Source of the DNA: Sporichthya brevicatena
Lineage (GTDB): Bacteria; Actinomycetota; Actinomycetes; Sporichthyales; Sporichthyaceae
Direction: 5' to 3'
Assembly: GCF_039525035.1 (NCBI RefSeq)
Contig: NZ_BAAAHE010000002.1
Coordinates: 43,718-107,717, forward strand
Length of the DNA stretch: 64,000 bases
The notes beneath the pieces were generated by a model that saw nothing but the letters and a program-made list of their open reading frames with translations, had not been told where the DNA came from and made no database searches. Of the stretch, positions 62,933 through 64,000 are shown one piece after another (positions within the stretch are counted from its first letter, which is position 1; each line of letters begins with the position of its first letter). The position numbers and the translations under genes were made by a program.

Positions 62933-63552
62933 CGGCCGCCCGGGCCGGCGACGGCACGGCCCGCGGGACTGGCCACCGGGGCGAGGATGCCCGGTGCGAG
63001 GAACCGGGTCAGCATCCGCTGGACCTGCGTGCGGTCCGCTCCCGCCGGCCGCACGCAGAGCGAGACGTGGACGAAGGTCAGCCAGGCCACGAGCTCGGCC
63101 CGGTCGGTGTCGGCCGGCAGGTCGCCGCGGTCGGCGATGCGGTCGAGGATCGGGGCCCAGTACTCGTGCTGGACCTCCGCGACGCGGTCGGAGCGCTCGA
63201 TCACCTCGCTCGCGGTGCGGAAGTCCGTGGGGTTCAGCAGGATCTCCACGTAGCTCGACCGGCGCGCCGACGCCAGCAGCTCCAGCTCCGCCTCCACCAG
63301 GAGCTCGGGTGACGGCAGGTCCAGATCGAGGCGCCGTCGGGCCCGGGCGTTCACCCGGCGGGCCTCGTCGAAGATCACCTCGGCGATCAGCGCACTCTTG
63401 TTGGTGAAGTAGTTGTAGACGGTCTTACGGGAGACGTCAGCCGCGTTGGCGACGTCGTCCATGGTCGTGCGGCGCAGGCCGTAACGGGAGAAGCACGCGA
63501 CGGCAGCCTTGAAGATACGGCCGCGTTCGGCGGCGAGATCCGGGGTGGTCAT
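62929..63552 (-). CDS. TetR-family regulator
   Basis: 207 aa. HTH at about 12-58 (RIFKAAVACFSRYGLRRTTM, then DVSRKTVYNYFTNKSALIAE). Diverges from a PEP-utilising-enzyme gene, and a perfect 10-bp-arm palindrome lies in the gap; self- and neighbour regulation is the expected arrangement. Confidence 0.94.
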   Translation of the reverse strand: MTTPDLAAERGRIFKAAVACFSRYGLRRTTMDDVANAADVSRKTVYNYFTNKSALIAEVIFDEARRVNARARRRLDLDLPSPELLVEAELELLASARRSSYVEILLNPTDFRTASEVIERSDRVAEVQHEYWAPILDRIADRGDLPADTDRAELVAWLTFVHVSLCVRPAGADRTQVQRMLTRFLAPGILAPVASPAGRAVAGPGGR

Positions 63553-63590
63553 CGAACCCCAGCCTAGTCGCGGCGGTCCGGCGGCGAGGG

Positions 63591-63618
63591 GTTACACAAA
63601 ACACACTATTTGTGTAAC
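63591..63618. promoter_or_regulatory. TetR operator palindrome
   Basis: GTTACACAAA-N8-TTTGTGTAAC, perfect arms. It lies 39 bp upstream of the TetR ATG and 11 bp upstream of the start of the divergent gene. AT-rich against a GC-rich background, as for a promoter-operator. Confidence 0.85.
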
Positions 63619-63628
63619 GTGCAGCGTC

Positions 63629-64000
63629 ATGGTCGACGACCCGATCGATACCCGGACCGGCCCCACCACCTTCTGGACGCGCGTGAACGCGGCCGAGGCG
63701 CTGCCCGGCGTGATCACGCCGCTGACGTGGACGCTCTACGCCCCCGTCGTGGAACGCAGCATCCGCACCGCCTTCTGGGAGCTCGGCGTGCTGCGTCGCA
63801 GCGAGATCACCTGGCCCGCCGATCCGGACGAGCGCTTCATCGGGATCTTCCGTGGCCGCGCGGCGATCAACCTCGACCAGTTCCGGGCGATGGCCGACCG
63901 CAGCCCCGGCCAGTCCGGCGACGCCCTCGAGCGCGAGTTCTTCGGCACCGTCCGGCCGGGGATCCAGTCCGCGCCGATGCGCCGGCGCTACCCGGTCGTC
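63629..64000 (+). CDS. PEP-utilising enzyme-like protein, 3'-truncated by window edge
   Basis: First 124 codons visible. FWTRVNAAEALPGVITPLTW (about 15-34) and SIRTAFWELGVLRR are typical of the N-terminal part of PEP-utilising-enzyme family proteins of actinobacteria, which are often near TetR regulators. The catalytic domains would be outside the window. ATG follows the operator. Confidence 0.75.
   Translation, partial: MVDDPIDTRTGPTTFWTRVNAAEALPGVITPLTWTLYAPVVERSIRTAFWELGVLRRSEITWPADPDERFIGIFRGRAAINLDQFRAMADRSPGQSGDALEREFFGTVRPGIQSAPMRRRYPVV

Overview
The window is 64 kb of very GC-rich DNA from a high-GC Actinomycetota chromosome. The evidence is indirect but consistent: an F420-type deazaflavin-dependent nitroreductase and a PPOX/F420 protein, an NDMA-type zinc alcohol dehydrogenase, a GPGG small membrane protein, the galU-moeA-moaC-mogA-rimJ-sepX/glpR block, two tRNAs without an encoded CCA, and abundant GTG/TTG starts joined by 4-bp ATGA/GTGA overlaps. 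I cannot name the species; a soil or freshwater lineage with a large fatty-acid/terpenoid/steroid-type catabolic repertoire (Frankiales/Sporichthyales-like) is only a guess.

Region A (1-6482, + strand) is a tightly overlapping catabolic operon: a tandem acyl-CoA dehydrogenase cut by the window edge, an HSL-family esterase, a cytochrome P450, an LLM-class flavin oxidoreductase, an alpha-methylacyl-CoA racemase with its catalytic triad intact, and a FabG-like SDR. Region B (6483-10080) carries two tyrosine recombinases reading leftward. The second is fused to a C-terminal GntR winged helix and lies at the 3' end of a tRNA-Arg(CCT). This looks like the right border of an integrated element whose far end is outside the window, so region A may be island cargo.

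Region C (10165-28498) is ordinary chromosome: a sensor kinase with a lone receiver protein, SIMPL, MpaB/DUF2236, redox proteins, STAS, MscL, a SAF-domain protein, MTA phosphorylase, a zinc-ribbon protein, a CPA1 antiporter, 5-formyl-THF cyclo-ligase, and then galU-moeA-moaC-mogA-GNAT-glpR/sepX, ending in tRNA-Ala(CGC). The last block matches the gephyrin-like Glp/GlpR division context known from Corynebacterium.

Region D (28514-47701) is a large catabolic and regulatory cluster. Leftward operon 31297-28514 holds an SDR, an LLM oxidoreductase and a crotonase. Leftward operon 40976-33312 holds a thiolase, a two-subunit MaoC hydratase, an SDR, a CaiB CoA-transferase, a frameshifted acyl-CoA dehydrogenase, two crotonases and a BadH-like SDR. 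It diverges from an alcohol dehydrogenase, an acyl-CoA ligase and a double-headed TetR regulator across a 49-bp nested palindrome. PucR and GAF-LuxR regulators, a CYP125/142-like P450 and a 3Fe-4S ferredoxin complete it. The gene set implies CoA activation, dehydrogenation, hydration, oxidation and thiolysis of a branched or alicyclic substrate, with P450 hydroxylation.

Region E (48193-55671) is a LIV-type ABC importer with unusual architecture: a lipoprotein receptor, two small membrane proteins (one with a Cys/His tail), a fused LivH-LivM permease, LivG, LivF, and a C-terminally anchored secreted protein of unknown function. It is the best candidate here for an undescribed system. It probably imports the cluster's substrate.

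Region F (55737-64000) holds a secreted protein, a NarL-type two-component system divergent from a MacB/FtsX-type ABC exporter, dispersed palindromic repeats including a 37-bp tandem array, a DoxX-like protein, a cupin, DUF488, and a TetR gene divergent from a truncated PEP-utilising enzyme across a perfect operator palindrome.
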